A stretch of DNA of 64,000 nt from AG-12 sp027339635 (GTDB lineage: Bacteria; Chloroflexota; Dormibacteria; Aeolococcales; Bog-877): assembly GCA_027339635.1 (NCBI GenBank), contig DAHWNZ010000001.1, forward strand, positions 29,222-93,221, in the 5' to 3' direction. Shown piece by piece: positions 49,948 through 58,576 of the stretch (its first letter is position 1; every line of letters begins with the position of its first letter). The translations under genes and the position numbers were made by a program. A model generated the notes under the pieces. It saw nothing but the letters and a program-made list of their open reading frames with translations. It did not search any database and was not told where the DNA came from.

Positions 49948-51229
49948 TCTCGAGGTAGCGATTCAGAAGAGCTGGCCCGATGCCGTTGGGGCCACTGTCC
50001 ACACTGAGGATCCCAAGCGCGCTGAGGCGCATGATGGCGGTGTCCCGCTCTGCCAGGATCCTGAGCGCGGCGGCTTTGCGGAAGAGCGCCCGGTCGTCGG
50101 TGGGAGCCTGGCCGCGGGCGGCTTCCAGAGCGGGATCGCGCTGGGTCACCACCACCGGAAGGTGGCGCGGCCTGAGCGCGGCGACGGCCTCGGCGAGTTC
50201 CTCGGCAACCCTCGGGTCCGCGAGATCGGTGAAGACGACGACCAGGGCGCGGGGACCCTGGCGCCTCTTGAGCTGGGCGACCAGGAGCGCCCAGTCAGGG
50301 TCGACCAGCTCAGGGCTGATCGAGAACAGGCCGTCCAAGATGCGAGCGTAGTGGCTGCGGCCGGCCCGCATGGGCACCACGGCGGCTCGCTCACCGCTGA
50401 CGGTAACCGCTCCCACACGGTCCCCTCGAAAGAGGGCCACCCAGGCCAGCAGCAGAGCGGCTGAGAGGGCGCTGTCCAACTTTGTCGAGGTCCCAGAGCC
50501 ACCCGCCATCATGCGTCCGCTGTCGAGGACCAGCCAGATCGGCCGGGAACGTTCGGGCTCAAAAAGGCTGGTCATGGGCCGCGCCATGCGCGCTGTCGCC
50601 CGCCAGTTTAGATGGCGCTGGTCGTCACCCACGGCGTACTCACGGACGCCGGCGAACTCGTGTCCCTCCCCGAAGCGCCGCCAGCTGCGAAGCCCCATCT
50701 CCTGCAGTGCGCCGCGACGGACCAGCCCCTCGAAGCGCCCTATCGCCGCCAGCGCCGGGTAGACGGGAACCACCTCGAAGGCGGGGAGGGCCACCTGACG
50801 GCGCCACAGGCCCAGGGGCCCTGAGGTGCGCACCACGATTCTGCCGAACTGAAAATGCCCGCGCCGGGTGGGCCGCGCGGAGTACTCCTGCTCCTGGACC
50901 CGCTCGGGCTCGAGGTTGAACCTGAGGATCTGAGGCCGGCACACGATCTCGAAGGGCGTCTCGTCACGGGCCTCCACGGCACGGGCGCCCCGGGCTCGGA
51001 CGAGGAATCTCACGGAGATTCGGTTTTCGGAGTCGAGGGCAAGAGCTGGTGGGTGGTGGCGGCTCACCTCCCAATCACCTGGGCCGGGGGCCAGCCCCCA
51101 GTCCAGGGCGCAGGCCAGTGCCCATAGAAGAAGGAGGGCGAGGCCAGCTGGCACCAAAATTCCCTGGGCGGCCCCGGCCAGGGTGACGGCCAAGCATGCA
51201 AGTCCCGCCACGAGGGCTCGTGCGGTCAC
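49925..51229 (-). CDS. DUF58 domain protein (vWA-like)
   Basis: 434 residues from GTG 51229. Two N-terminal membrane helices, a beta-rich region, the DUF58 motif EFAGVREYAVGDDQRHLNW (about residues 197-215), and a von Willebrand A-like domain with the metal-site start LVLDSGRMMAGG. Such proteins partner MoxR ATPases in envelope or metal-insertion processes that are not well defined. Last gene of the operon, four bases after moxR. Confidence 0.92.
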   Translation of the reverse strand: MTARALVAGLACLAVTLAGAAQGILVPAGLALLLLWALACALDWGLAPGPGDWEVSRHHPPALALDSENRISVRFLVRARGARAVEARDETPFEIVCRPQILRFNLEPERVQEQEYSARPTRRGHFQFGRIVVRTSGPLGLWRRQVALPAFEVVPVYPALAAIGRFEGLVRRGALQEMGLRSWRRFGEGHEFAGVREYAVGDDQRHLNWRATARMARPMTSLFEPERSRPIWLVLDSGRMMAGGSGTSTKLDSALSAALLLAWVALFRGDRVGAVTVSGERAAVVPMRAGRSHYARILDGLFSISPELVDPDWALLVAQLKRRQGPRALVVVFTDLADPRVAEELAEAVAALRPRHLPVVVTQRDPALEAARGQAPTDDRALFRKAAALRILAERDTAIMRLSALGILSVDSGPNGIGPALLNRYLEIKGRGLL

Positions 51230-51233
51230 CGGC

Positions 51234-52184
51234 TCAGCGCGGCACCGGAACCCGGCTCAGGATGCGCTCTATCGCCTCGCGCTCCCCGATCCCCTGCATC
51301 TCGGCCTCAGGCCGGCGCTGCACCCTGTGCCGGAGCACGGGCAAGCAGAGCTCCTTGACGTCGTCGGGCTCGACGAAGTCCCGCCCGCAAGCGGCGGCTC
51401 GCGCCTTTGACAGACGCACCAAGGCGACCGTGGCCCTCGAACTGGCGCCCACCGCCAGCTCGGGAGCCTGGCGGGTGGCCTGGACAACCGCGACGAGATA
51501 TGTCATGACCTCGTTGGAGATCGATACCGCCGCCACCTCCTCGCGGATCGCGGCCAGGGCCGAGGCTGTGATCAGCGGCTGGCCCAGGGCGGCATCGGGG
51601 AGGTGGGCATCGAATCCCCGGTCCACCATGTCGGCAAGTCGCCGCTCCCCCTCGGGACTCAGGTACCCGGTCTCGAGCTTGACCAAGAACCTGTCCAACT
51701 CCGCCTCCGGGAGCGGAAAGGTGCCCTCCAACTCGATCGGGTTCTGGGTGGCAAGCACGGTGAACCGACCCGGCAGTCGCCTCGGCAGCCCATCCAGGGT
51801 CACCTGGCGCTCCTCCATCGCCTCCAGGAGGGCTGATTGGGTCTTGGCCGGGCTGCGGTTGATCTCGTCGGCTAGCAGGATGTCGGTGAAGACCGGTCCC
51901 GGCCTGACCTCGAAGGAGGCCTTGGCCTGGTTGTAGATTACGGTGCCCACGATATCCGCCGGGAGCAGGTCCGGGGTGAACTGCACCCGAGCGAAGCGGG
52001 CATCGGCGAGCCGGGCCAGGGTCTTGGCCATGAGCGTCTTCGCCGTTCCCGGGAAGCCCTCCAGCAGGACGTGGCCGCCCACGATCATCGCCAGCAGGCA
52101 GAGCTCGAGATTATCGGTCGGACCCACCAGGACCCGAGATGCGGCGTCGAGGAATACCTGACGCGTGTTCGCCAGCGTGGTCAT
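51234..52184 (-). CDS. MoxR family AAA+ ATPase
   Basis: 316 residues from ATG 52184 (AGGAGG about ten bases upstream). Walker A in LLEGFPGTAKT (about residues 40-50), Walker B in ILLADEINRSPAK, sensor 1 in VLATQNPIELEG and sensor 2 further on (GASSRATVALVRLSKA). MoxR ATPases act as chaperones for cofactor or complex assembly with DUF58/vWA partners. Overlaps the DUF4350 gene by four bases (ATGA). Confidence 0.95.
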   Translation of the reverse strand: MTTLANTRQVFLDAASRVLVGPTDNLELCLLAMIVGGHVLLEGFPGTAKTLMAKTLARLADARFARVQFTPDLLPADIVGTVIYNQAKASFEVRPGPVFTDILLADEINRSPAKTQSALLEAMEERQVTLDGLPRRLPGRFTVLATQNPIELEGTFPLPEAELDRFLVKLETGYLSPEGERRLADMVDRGFDAHLPDAALGQPLITASALAAIREEVAAVSISNEVMTYLVAVVQATRQAPELAVGASSRATVALVRLSKARAAACGRDFVEPDDVKELCLPVLRHRVQRRPEAEMQGIGEREAIERILSRVPVPR

Positions 52185-53329
52185 GCTCCGCTTGCCTCCT
52201 CGGAGCCTTCGGCGAAGCTCCCCGCAAATTCGTGCTCCAATAAGTCCGCCTCCTCGACCAGCTCTCGCAACTCTTGGAGTTTGACCTGCTCCCGGCTCGC
52301 CCGCTCCAGCCTGCCGGCAAGGGCCTCGATCCGCGGGTCCCGCGGCGTCGGCCCCCGGGCCCAGGTGCCCGGTCCGGTCCGGCCGCGGGAGAGAGCCAGC
52401 AGTTCTTCCAGGTAGCGGGAGGCGATCGCCCTCTGATCCCTGGTTTGAGCATAGAGGCGGGCGATCGCTTCCAGGTGATCCTCCGTGGTGCGAACGGAGA
52501 CCAGCTCCGGGGGCGGCAGGGGCTTCCCCAGCCGCCGCCCGCTGGTGGCGAGAAACACCAGCAGGAGCAAGGCGCAGAGCACCGCGACCAGGCCCAGGGG
52601 GCTTTCCAGCAGCAGCGCCTCGACGCCATCCCCGATCGCATACCCGTGGTGGATCTCGTCGAAGGCCACTTCCCGGCCGGGGCTGAGCCGGAGGGCTGCT
52701 ACGGCGAACCGAGCGTTGCCCGCCCGCTCCAGAAGCGAGTTGGAGAGGATGGACTCGGATGCCAATACGACCGCCTCGCCGCGTCCCACCGTCTCCACCT
52801 GGGCAAGTGGAGTTTCCTCGGGGCCCAGCAGGGGTAGCGCGGCGGGCCAGGAAGTCGCGACCGGATCCGCGGAGGAGGAATCGACCGCCATGGGTGCCAC
52901 TCCGTTCAGAGGCAGGAGCTCGGGCCAGGAGCCTCCCCTCACCCGGCCCGCGGCGGTCAGATGGAGCATCCGCAGCAGCGGGGCGTCGACCGAGCGGGTG
53001 TGCAGGGCTAGGACCAGCGTGCCTCCCCTCTCCAGGAAGAGTCTCAGGCTTCTCAGCTGAGCCGGATCGAAGGGGGTGGAGGGAGCCGCCTCGACCAGGG
53101 TGAGGTCGGACCTGAGGGCGGCCCTGAATCCGGAGCCGCTGATCCGCTCCGGGTTGCCCCCAAGCTGCCCCACCAGGTGGTAGAGGGCCCAGGTTCCCAG
53201 CTTCCCGGTGGAGTAGCTGGAGGGATCCGAGTTGCTGACGCTTGGTCCCGGCGCCAGCAGGATGGTGAGAATCACTCCTAACAGCAGGACTCCTGCGGGC
53301 AGCGCCCATCCCCGCCACGATCGCCTCAA
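52181..53329 (-). CDS. DUF4350 domain membrane protein
   Basis: 382 residues from TTG 53329, overlapping the previous stop as TTGA. The frame is open upstream but Pro/Arg-rich. N-terminal helix (ALPAGVLLLGVILTILLA), an outer Rossmann-like DUF4350 region with YSTGKLGTWALYHLVGQLG and LFLERGGTLVLAL. A second helix (LVAVLCALLLLVFLA) and a cytoplasmic helical tail follow. Function unknown; typical member of the MoxR operon. Confidence 0.88.
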   Translation of the reverse strand: MRRSWRGWALPAGVLLLGVILTILLAPGPSVSNSDPSSYSTGKLGTWALYHLVGQLGGNPERISGSGFRAALRSDLTLVEAAPSTPFDPAQLRSLRLFLERGGTLVLALHTRSVDAPLLRMLHLTAAGRVRGGSWPELLPLNGVAPMAVDSSSADPVATSWPAALPLLGPEETPLAQVETVGRGEAVVLASESILSNSLLERAGNARFAVAALRLSPGREVAFDEIHHGYAIGDGVEALLLESPLGLVAVLCALLLLVFLATSGRRLGKPLPPPELVSVRTTEDHLEAIARLYAQTRDQRAIASRYLEELLALSRGRTGPGTWARGPTPRDPRIEALAGRLERASREQVKLQELRELVEEADLLEHEFAGSFAEGSEEASGA

Positions 53330-54225
53330 GGGTGGATCGTCCCGGCCGCGGCGCGGCACGCTCTGGTGAACTGGGAGCAACCGTCGGGGCCGGGGTCGCG
53401 GCCGCCATAGACGACGGCGTTGAACTGGCTTACCAATGGCCGCAGGCGCGGCTCGAGGTCGGCAACCCGCAGCGCGGCCCGGAGCAGCTCGGTGTTGGTC
53501 CACGCGGGGTCGACCGTGAGCACCCGTCGCGCGGTGGCACTGAGCAGGAGGGCCTGGAAGGCAAGCCGGACCGCCTCCCGGAAATCGCCACCGGCCTGTA
53601 GAAGTTCGGCTTGCGCAAAGAGGCTTTCCGGTCTCCTGCCGGGCCCCTGACCCAGATCCGCGAGCAGGGTCTCGTCGGGGGCCGCCTCACCCTTGGACCG
53701 CCGCAGAGCGAGCACCGTCAGCGCGCCCCCAAGGAGAAGAAGCACGACGGCCCCGATGATCCAGGTCAGGTTTCCTCCCAGACGGTAGAGGTCGTGGAGC
53801 AGGCCGAGGAGGAGGTTACCCAGATCCGCCGTAAGTGAGGGTCGGGAGCCCGAACTGTGGCCGAGATCCCGGAGTGGGGAGCTCGCGTAAACCGAGCGCA
53901 CGCCCGCCTCCACGCTCCCCGCCCCGGGGTGTCGGGGTTGGCTGGCGACAGCCGCCATGAGCGCGGCGACGCGCTGCGCCGCGGAGTTACGCATCCCCTC
54001 CTGGACCAGGGTCTCGATGGCGGCGACGGCCGGGATTCTCGGGGCCACCTCGTTAAGATCCGCCAGGGCGAGCCGGCTGTCCCCTGCGAGAATGGCGGTG
54101 CGCGCGCCCGCCAGCAGGGTCGCGTCCTTTGGGGCCGCCGCCGCGACGCCCGTGATCTGGGTCGACAGCACGGCGCTGATGAGAAGTGCCGGGATCAGGC
54201 GGCCAAGCCTGAGCCGGGAGATCAC
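53326..54225 (-). CDS. Signal-peptide protein with DUF4129 domain
   Basis: 299 residues from GTG 54225. Signal peptide (LIPALLISAVLSTQITGVAAA), an outer helical domain, one helix (LTWIIGAVVLLLLGGALTVLAL), and a cytoplasmic DUF4129-like region with AEQ/FREAVRLAFQALLLS and PAWTNTELLRAA. Such proteins accompany MoxR/DUF58 genes; function unknown. Four-base overlaps join it to both neighbours. Confidence 0.85.
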   Translation of the reverse strand: MISRLRLGRLIPALLISAVLSTQITGVAAAAPKDATLLAGARTAILAGDSRLALADLNEVAPRIPAVAAIETLVQEGMRNSAAQRVAALMAAVASQPRHPGAGSVEAGVRSVYASSPLRDLGHSSGSRPSLTADLGNLLLGLLHDLYRLGGNLTWIIGAVVLLLLGGALTVLALRRSKGEAAPDETLLADLGQGPGRRPESLFAQAELLQAGGDFREAVRLAFQALLLSATARRVLTVDPAWTNTELLRAALRVADLEPRLRPLVSQFNAVVYGGRDPGPDGCSQFTRACRAAAGTIHP

Positions 54226-55157
54226 GCCGAGCTCGGGCCCTGCGCCAACTGGCTGGAGAGGAGCTCCAGGTCGAACGCCTCCTTGCGGACTCTGAGGTCG
54301 AAGTAGAGCAGGGTCAATCCGCCGGCCAGGATCGGAGCCACCAGGACCCCGATTATCAGGCTGCCCAGGTCCCTTATCAGAATGCCGGCAGTGCTGTTGA
54401 CCCCCACCAGCCCAGCGGGCACCCCGGCCACGATTCCCAGCACGATCGTGATCAACAGCTCGACCAAGAACAGTGAGATCAGGACCCCGAAGGCGCGCCC
54501 CGCATGGCCCGCAGTCAGGAACCAGCTGCGACGGATCGCCTCCCAGGGGCGGGCTCCCTCAAGGACCAGGACCGGGCTGGCCACCAGCAGCCGCACGTAG
54601 AGAAGCAGCCCGACCACCAGGGCAACCAGGCCGAGAAGAACCGCGATGGCTCCTCCGGCCGCGCCCAGCAGCGCCAGGAGGAGCACCACCAGGATGAGCA
54701 GGACCACCATCGCCCCGACCACGAAGCCGAGGAAGATCAGGCCCAGAAGAAACAGGGCCCCCCAACGCTTCACGGCAAATCGGTAGGCGGCGCCAGCCGT
54801 CGTCGGCCGCTCCAGGAACCTGTCCGATACCGCCTTGGTGAAGGCGGCGGTCTGGAGGGGCACCACCACCGCCACCGTCAGGATCAGCAGTATGGCCGCG
54901 ACCCCGAGCCCGATCGCGGCGTCATGGATTGTGAGGTTGAGCTGGGCGTGACTCAGGGTGTGGCCGGCTGCCACCTTGGGAACCCGGCTCGGCTCGGTCA
55001 GGCTCAGCAGGTCGTCGACTATCTGGTAGGGCACCTGCAGCACGGCTACGATGGCGATGAAGAGAAGGAAATTGCGCCGGTACAGGCTGAACACAGTGTC
55101 CAGGAGCTCAGTCACGCGCAGTGGGCGTAGCCTGAGGGGCGGCGGAGGAGACTGCAT
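54222..55157 (-). CDS. Polytopic membrane protein, YciC/DUF-type, head of the MoxR operon
   Basis: 311 residues from ATG 55157. It opens with RPLRVTELLDTVFSLYRRNF, which is typical of the glycerophosphodiester phosphodiesterase membrane-domain/YciC-like group. About six helices follow, including a Val/Leu/Ile-rich pair, and then VLEGARPWEAIRRSWFLT, another family hallmark. Function unknown. A TAGTCT seven bases before the ATG resembles a -10, so the mRNA may be leaderless. Confidence 0.83.
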   Translation of the reverse strand: MQSPPPPLRLRPLRVTELLDTVFSLYRRNFLLFIAIVAVLQVPYQIVDDLLSLTEPSRVPKVAAGHTLSHAQLNLTIHDAAIGLGVAAILLILTVAVVVPLQTAAFTKAVSDRFLERPTTAGAAYRFAVKRWGALFLLGLIFLGFVVGAMVVLLILVVLLLALLGAAGGAIAVLLGLVALVVGLLLYVRLLVASPVLVLEGARPWEAIRRSWFLTAGHAGRAFGVLISLFLVELLITIVLGIVAGVPAGLVGVNSTAGILIRDLGSLIIGVLVAPILAGGLTLLYFDLRVRKEAFDLELLSSQLAQGPSSA

Positions 55158-55207
55158 CGCAGGAAGACTACACGAATGAGGTGTGATCGCTGCTATCGTC
55201 ACGCGAG

Positions 55208-55627
55208 GTGCATGAACCCATGAGCAATCCTGTGCCGGGCGAGATCGTGAGCTCCGAGGCGGCGCCGTTGGGGGCGCGACGCCTGGGCGCGCTGGTCTTG
55301 GCCGGCCTGCCCCTCCTGATGCGCGTTGCCTGGTGGTGGTGGGCGCGCAGAACGGTCGCCAACCCGCAGACCCAGGAAGGGGGGGGCCTCTGGGAGCACA
55401 CCGACCTGCGCCTGACCAAGCGGCCCCTCGGGCGCTGGAAGGTGAGGGTGGTCACGACCAGATGGACGGCGACCAGCACACCGCGGGATACTTCAGGGAA
55501 TAGGGACTCTGGGCTTGGAGCCCTGGCCCACCTTTCAGTGCTGGGACTGGAGCGGGTCGTGCGATCCCGGCAAGCGGAGTCGGTCGAGGGGTTTCCCCGG
55601 CTCCCGTCCCACCAGAGGCGCAGCTAG
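55208..55627 (+). CDS. Doubtful small ORF in a gene-poor stretch
   Basis: 139 residues from GTG 55208. One hydrophobic stretch (GALVLAGLPLLMRVAWWWW) followed by a polar, low-complexity rest without family features. It is in the right orientation to be divergent from the MoxR operon, and the first 75 residues look more protein-like than the rest. It may be a small membrane protein, perhaps frameshifted after about residue 80, or non-coding. The rest of 55158-55874 holds a tandem DnaA-box-like motif and a promoter but no other gene. Confidence 0.3.
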   Translation: MHEPMSNPVPGEIVSSEAAPLGARRLGALVLAGLPLLMRVAWWWWARRTVANPQTQEGGGLWEHTDLRLTKRPLGRWKVRVVTTRWTATSTPRDTSGNRDSGLGALAHLSVLGLERVVRSRQAESVEGFPRLPSHQRRS

Positions 55628-55659
55628 GCCCTCCAGCGGGACGGCGCCGAGGGAACTGG

Positions 55660-55677
55660 TTGTCCACCTTTTCCACA
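55660..55677 (+). other. Tandem DnaA-box-like nonamers
   Basis: TTGTCCACC and TTTTCCACA lie directly end to end. Each differs by one base from the high-GC DnaA box TTGTCCACA. No dnaA, dnaN or AT-rich unwinding region is near, so this is not called an origin. DnaA-controlled transcription or chance are both possible. Confidence 0.3.
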
Positions 55678-55810
55678 GGCAACTGGGGATTACTTTGGAT
55701 TCCCTGCGGGCGGGCGGCAACCCGATCCCCAGGGCCCCGGAGGGACTCCCCACCAGGATTTGGGTGGACCCGCTCCGCCCAATTTTGGAGTTACCAATAT
55801 GTCACCGCCC

Positions 55811-55839
55811 TTGCACGGCCCGGTGAACACTGATATGGT
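55811..55839 (+). promoter_or_regulatory. Extended -10 promoter for the third CHAP gene
   Basis: TTGCAC (55811-55816) and TATGGT (55834-55839) are 17 bases apart, with TG one base before the -10 (extended -10). Transcription would start near 55846, 29 bases before ATG 55875. Confidence 0.5.
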
Positions 55840-55874
55840 CCGGGGCAGAGACACTCTTGATCTCGTCACTGCTT

Positions 55875-57029
55875 ATGTCTCGTACCAAGCACCTGCGGTT
55901 CGTGCGCCTGATTGCCCAGTTGGGTTTGTTCAGTGTCGTCCTCGCCGCCGGATCCCTCTTCGCAACCAGTGACGTGGGCGCCACCAGTCTGGCTTCGCAG
56001 ATAGCCCAGCTCCAGTCGCAGGAGGCGAACCTGCGGTCCCAGCTGGCCTCACTTCAGGGTCAGGCGTCTCAGGCTGACCAGCAAGCAGCCGCCACCCAGC
56101 AGCAGGTGGCCCAGGCTCAGGCCGAGCTGGCCCAGGAGCAACAGCAGTTGAACCGGGCGGACGCAGCACTCGCAACCACCAACGACCAGGTCGCCCGTAC
56201 CCAGGCGCAGATCGTCGTCGACCGCGCCCAACTGGCGAGCCTGGTCACCCAGATGTATCAGCACGGGAGCTCCGACAATCTGAGCAGCGCCATCGCCAAC
56301 AGCTCAGGGGTATCTCAGTTCGTCGACAACACCCTGCAACTCCAGACGGTCGGGCAGCAGTTCTCGGCGTTGACGAGCCACCTCCTCTCCGAGGAGAACT
56401 CTCTGCAATCCCTCAAGGCCTCCCAGACCCGCCAGCAGGAGCAGGTGTCCCAACTGGTGTCGAGCCTGCAGGCCAAGACCTCTCAGCTGCAGGCGGAGGA
56501 GGCCTCGTTCAACGCGGCGGCTTCGTCACTCAGCGGCCAGGCGGGCCAGATCGCGACGGAGATTCAGAACATCGCGGGCCAGATCTCGACGCTCCAGTCC
56601 GAGGAGGTGGCGGTCACTGATTACGGCGGCTCGGCGGGAGCCGAGGAGGGGACGATCCTCAGCACCTCGGCCGCGCCCTCACCCCCGTACGCGACCCCTG
56701 GCGACCCATATCCGTGGGGACAGTGCACCTGGTACGTGGCGACCCAGACCTACGTGCCCTGGGCGCCGATGGGGAATGCCGACCAGTGGGTCGGGCTGGA
56801 CATCCAATCCGGCGCATACTCGGTGGGGGCCACGCCAAGGGTCGGATCGATGGTGGTGTTCCGACCCGGGGGAGCCTACGACCCGTACTACGGCCATGTT
56901 GCCTGGGTTGTCCAGGTACTGGGCCCCGACAGCTTCGTGGTGCGCGAGGGCAACTTCCTAGGCCTGGGCGAGGTGGACACAAGAGCGATCTACACGCTGC
57001 AGGGTGTGGAAGGCTTCATCTACGGTTAG
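55875..57029 (+). CDS. Secreted coiled-coil CHAP peptidoglycan hydrolase
   Basis: 384 residues from ATG 55875; TTG 55857 would add six. Signal peptide to about residue 38, then a long Gln/Ala-rich coiled coil (about 40-250). It includes DRAQLASLVTQMYQHGSSD and VSQFVDNTLQLQ, the PcsB/CwlO pattern. The CHAP domain follows with Cys in GQCTWYVATQ (about 284) and His in YYGHVAWVV (about 340). Very like the 34768 product in plan and active-site sequence. It is likely a septal or elongation endopeptidase/amidase kept inactive by its coiled coil. Confidence 0.92.
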   Translation: MSRTKHLRFVRLIAQLGLFSVVLAAGSLFATSDVGATSLASQIAQLQSQEANLRSQLASLQGQASQADQQAAATQQQVAQAQAELAQEQQQLNRADAALATTNDQVARTQAQIVVDRAQLASLVTQMYQHGSSDNLSSAIANSSGVSQFVDNTLQLQTVGQQFSALTSHLLSEENSLQSLKASQTRQQEQVSQLVSSLQAKTSQLQAEEASFNAAASSLSGQAGQIATEIQNIAGQISTLQSEEVAVTDYGGSAGAEEGTILSTSAAPSPPYATPGDPYPWGQCTWYVATQTYVPWAPMGNADQWVGLDIQSGAYSVGATPRVGSMVVFRPGGAYDPYYGHVAWVVQVLGPDSFVVREGNFLGLGEVDTRAIYTLQGVEGFIYG

Positions 57030-57032
57030 GCC

Positions 57033-57908
57033 TTGACCACAACCACCGCGCTGCTGGACGACACTCACTCCTCGCCCCCCCAGACCCGGGCCAAGGCGAA
57101 GCGCCCCATGGTGATCTACCACGGCGACTGCCCGGACGGTTTCGGAGCAGCCTACGCCGCTTGGAAGCTCTACGGAGACGAGGCGGACTATCTGCCCGTC
57201 AACCACGGCGAGCCACCTCCCGACCTCAGGGGGCGGTCGGTTCTGGTCGCCGACTTCGCTTACGACCGCCAGACGACCGAGGCGCTGGCGGAGCAGGCGT
57301 CGAGCCTGGTGGTGCTGGATCATCATCGTTCCGCGGAGGCGGAGATCGGGGACCTTCCCCACTGCGTCTTCGACATGAACCGCAGCGGGGCGGTGATGGC
57401 GTGGGAGCATCTGCACCAGGGCGCCCCCCCCCTGCTCCTGCAATACGTTCAGGACCGCGACCTGTGGCGCAATCAGCTACCCGAGAGCGATGAGGTGTCG
57501 GCCGCACTCAGGGCCAGGCCGTTCGACTTCCGGGTCTGGGACTCGCTGAATGTGGACCAGCTGCGGGCCGAGGGTCGCGTCCTGCTGGCGTATCAGAGGC
57601 GGATGATCGAGCGGATCGCGGCCCATGCCTGCGCGGTGGAGGTGGCCGGCATCAAGGTGCCGACGGTGAACAGCCCGGTGCTCCAGAGTGAACTGGGAGA
57701 CCGCCTCGCCAAGGGGCATCCGTTCGCTGCCGTCTGGTGGCAGGGAGCGGGAGAGGTGGCGAGGTGGTCCCTGCGCTCGACGCCGGAGGGGCTGGACGTG
57801 AGCGTGATCGCGAGCCGGTTCGGCGGCGGTGGGCACCGCACCGCGGCCGGATTCAAGGGCCGGCCGCCGGTCGATGGCCGGGTTTCGCCACCCGAAGTTC
57901 CGTCCTAG
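57033..57908 (+). CDS. DHH/DHHA1 family phosphoesterase
   Basis: 291 residues from TTG 57033, three bases after the CHAP stop. N-terminal DHH domain: YHGDCPDGFGAAYAAW, VADFAYDR and the namesake VVLDHHRSAEAE (about residues 91-102). The C-terminal DHHA1 motif is FGGGGHRTAAGF. Related enzymes hydrolyse nanoRNA, c-di-AMP products or pAp; the exact substrate is not visible. A polar N-terminal extension of about 25 residues precedes the domain. It overlaps the convergent DUF3151 gene by four bases. Confidence 0.88.
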   Translation: MTTTTALLDDTHSSPPQTRAKAKRPMVIYHGDCPDGFGAAYAAWKLYGDEADYLPVNHGEPPPDLRGRSVLVADFAYDRQTTEALAEQASSLVVLDHHRSAEAEIGDLPHCVFDMNRSGAVMAWEHLHQGAPPLLLQYVQDRDLWRNQLPESDEVSAALRARPFDFRVWDSLNVDQLRAEGRVLLAYQRRMIERIAAHACAVEVAGIKVPTVNSPVLQSELGDRLAKGHPFAAVWWQGAGEVARWSLRSTPEGLDVSVIASRFGGGGHRTAAGFKGRPPVDGRVSPPEVPS

Positions 57909-58462
57909 GGGAGAGTTTCCGCCGGCAACGGCTCACCCTTTCCAAGCGGTGCCATCTGGCTGATGCCCAACCCGTCCTCCGGGTCCAGATCCAGCAGGAA
58001 CTGACGACAGCGCTCCGCCTCGAGGCCCTCTCCGATAGCGTCGGAGGTCACCATCAGGAGGTGCAACGATCGAAGAAAGCCCCTGTTGCTGGGCGTGCTC
58101 CATCTCACCTGGCCGGTGCCTCCCCAGCCATTCTGGCGCAGCCGGTCCAGTCCACGGTGATAGCCAACTCGGGCGAAGGCGTACGCGGTGACGAATTCGC
58201 CACTCCGGTAGGTGGCCTGTCCCAACCTGGCCCAGCCGTCCAGGTAGGTGGGGTACCTTTGGCAGACCCGCTTCAGCAGGGCCACCAGCTCCTCGTTGTC
58301 AGAGCCATCCCGCAGGGCGCGTGCCAGTTCGACCTCGGCCTCCTCGCCCTCCGGGGGAAGTTCGGTGAGGTGGCGAGCCTGGATCTGGTGGCCGTGGGGC
58401 GCCATCGGCGCCGCCATGGGGACCGGCGCCAGCGGCGCCGAGGACTTGGGGTCAGGGGTCAA
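57905..58462 (-). CDS. DUF3151 family protein
   Basis: 185 residues from TTG 58462, with AAGGAGGG eight bases upstream. After a Pro/Ala-rich start comes a TPR-like helical domain. It contains CQRYPTYLDGWARLGQ, FARVGYHRGLDRLRQNGWGG and the strongly conserved PSNRGFLRSLHLL. The end is ECRQFLLDLDPEDG-like (here ERCRQFLLDLDPEDG). The family is found mainly in actinobacteria and has no known function. It lies just downstream of the tRNA-Glu gene on the same strand. Confidence 0.88.
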   Translation of the reverse strand: MTPDPKSSAPLAPVPMAAPMAPHGHQIQARHLTELPPEGEEAEVELARALRDGSDNEELVALLKRVCQRYPTYLDGWARLGQATYRSGEFVTAYAFARVGYHRGLDRLRQNGWGGTGQVRWSTPSNRGFLRSLHLLMVTSDAIGEGLEAERCRQFLLDLDPEDGLGISQMAPLGKGEPLPAETLP

Positions 58463-58499
58463 GGGGAAGCCCTCCTTAGCATCTGGTGACGTCCGGGCT

Positions 58500-58576
58500 T
58501 GGTACCCCGTAGCGGATTCGAACCGCTGATCTCCGCCTTGAGAGGGCGGTGTCCTGGGCCACTAGACGAACGGGGC
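58500..58576 (-). tRNA. tRNA-Glu (anticodon CTC), CCA encoded
   Basis: On the minus strand the cloverleaf folds fully. Acceptor GCCCCGT pairs with ACGGGGT (G-U at the end), followed by discriminator A and an encoded CCA. The D-arm contains the TAGTGG turn. The anticodon stem CCGCC/GGCGG encloses CTCTCAA, reading GAG codons. The T-arm loop is TTCGAATC. Its first 15 bases overlap the end of the GH15 gene, which stops inside the D-arm. Confidence 0.95.

Noticed and set aside
55660..55677. Chromosomal origin of replication
   Set aside because: Only two imperfect boxes, with no dnaA/dnaN, no AT-rich unwinding region and no box cluster.
58500..58576. tRNA-Glu as an element attachment site
   Set aside because: No integrase or duplicated tRNA 3' end was found within the window.
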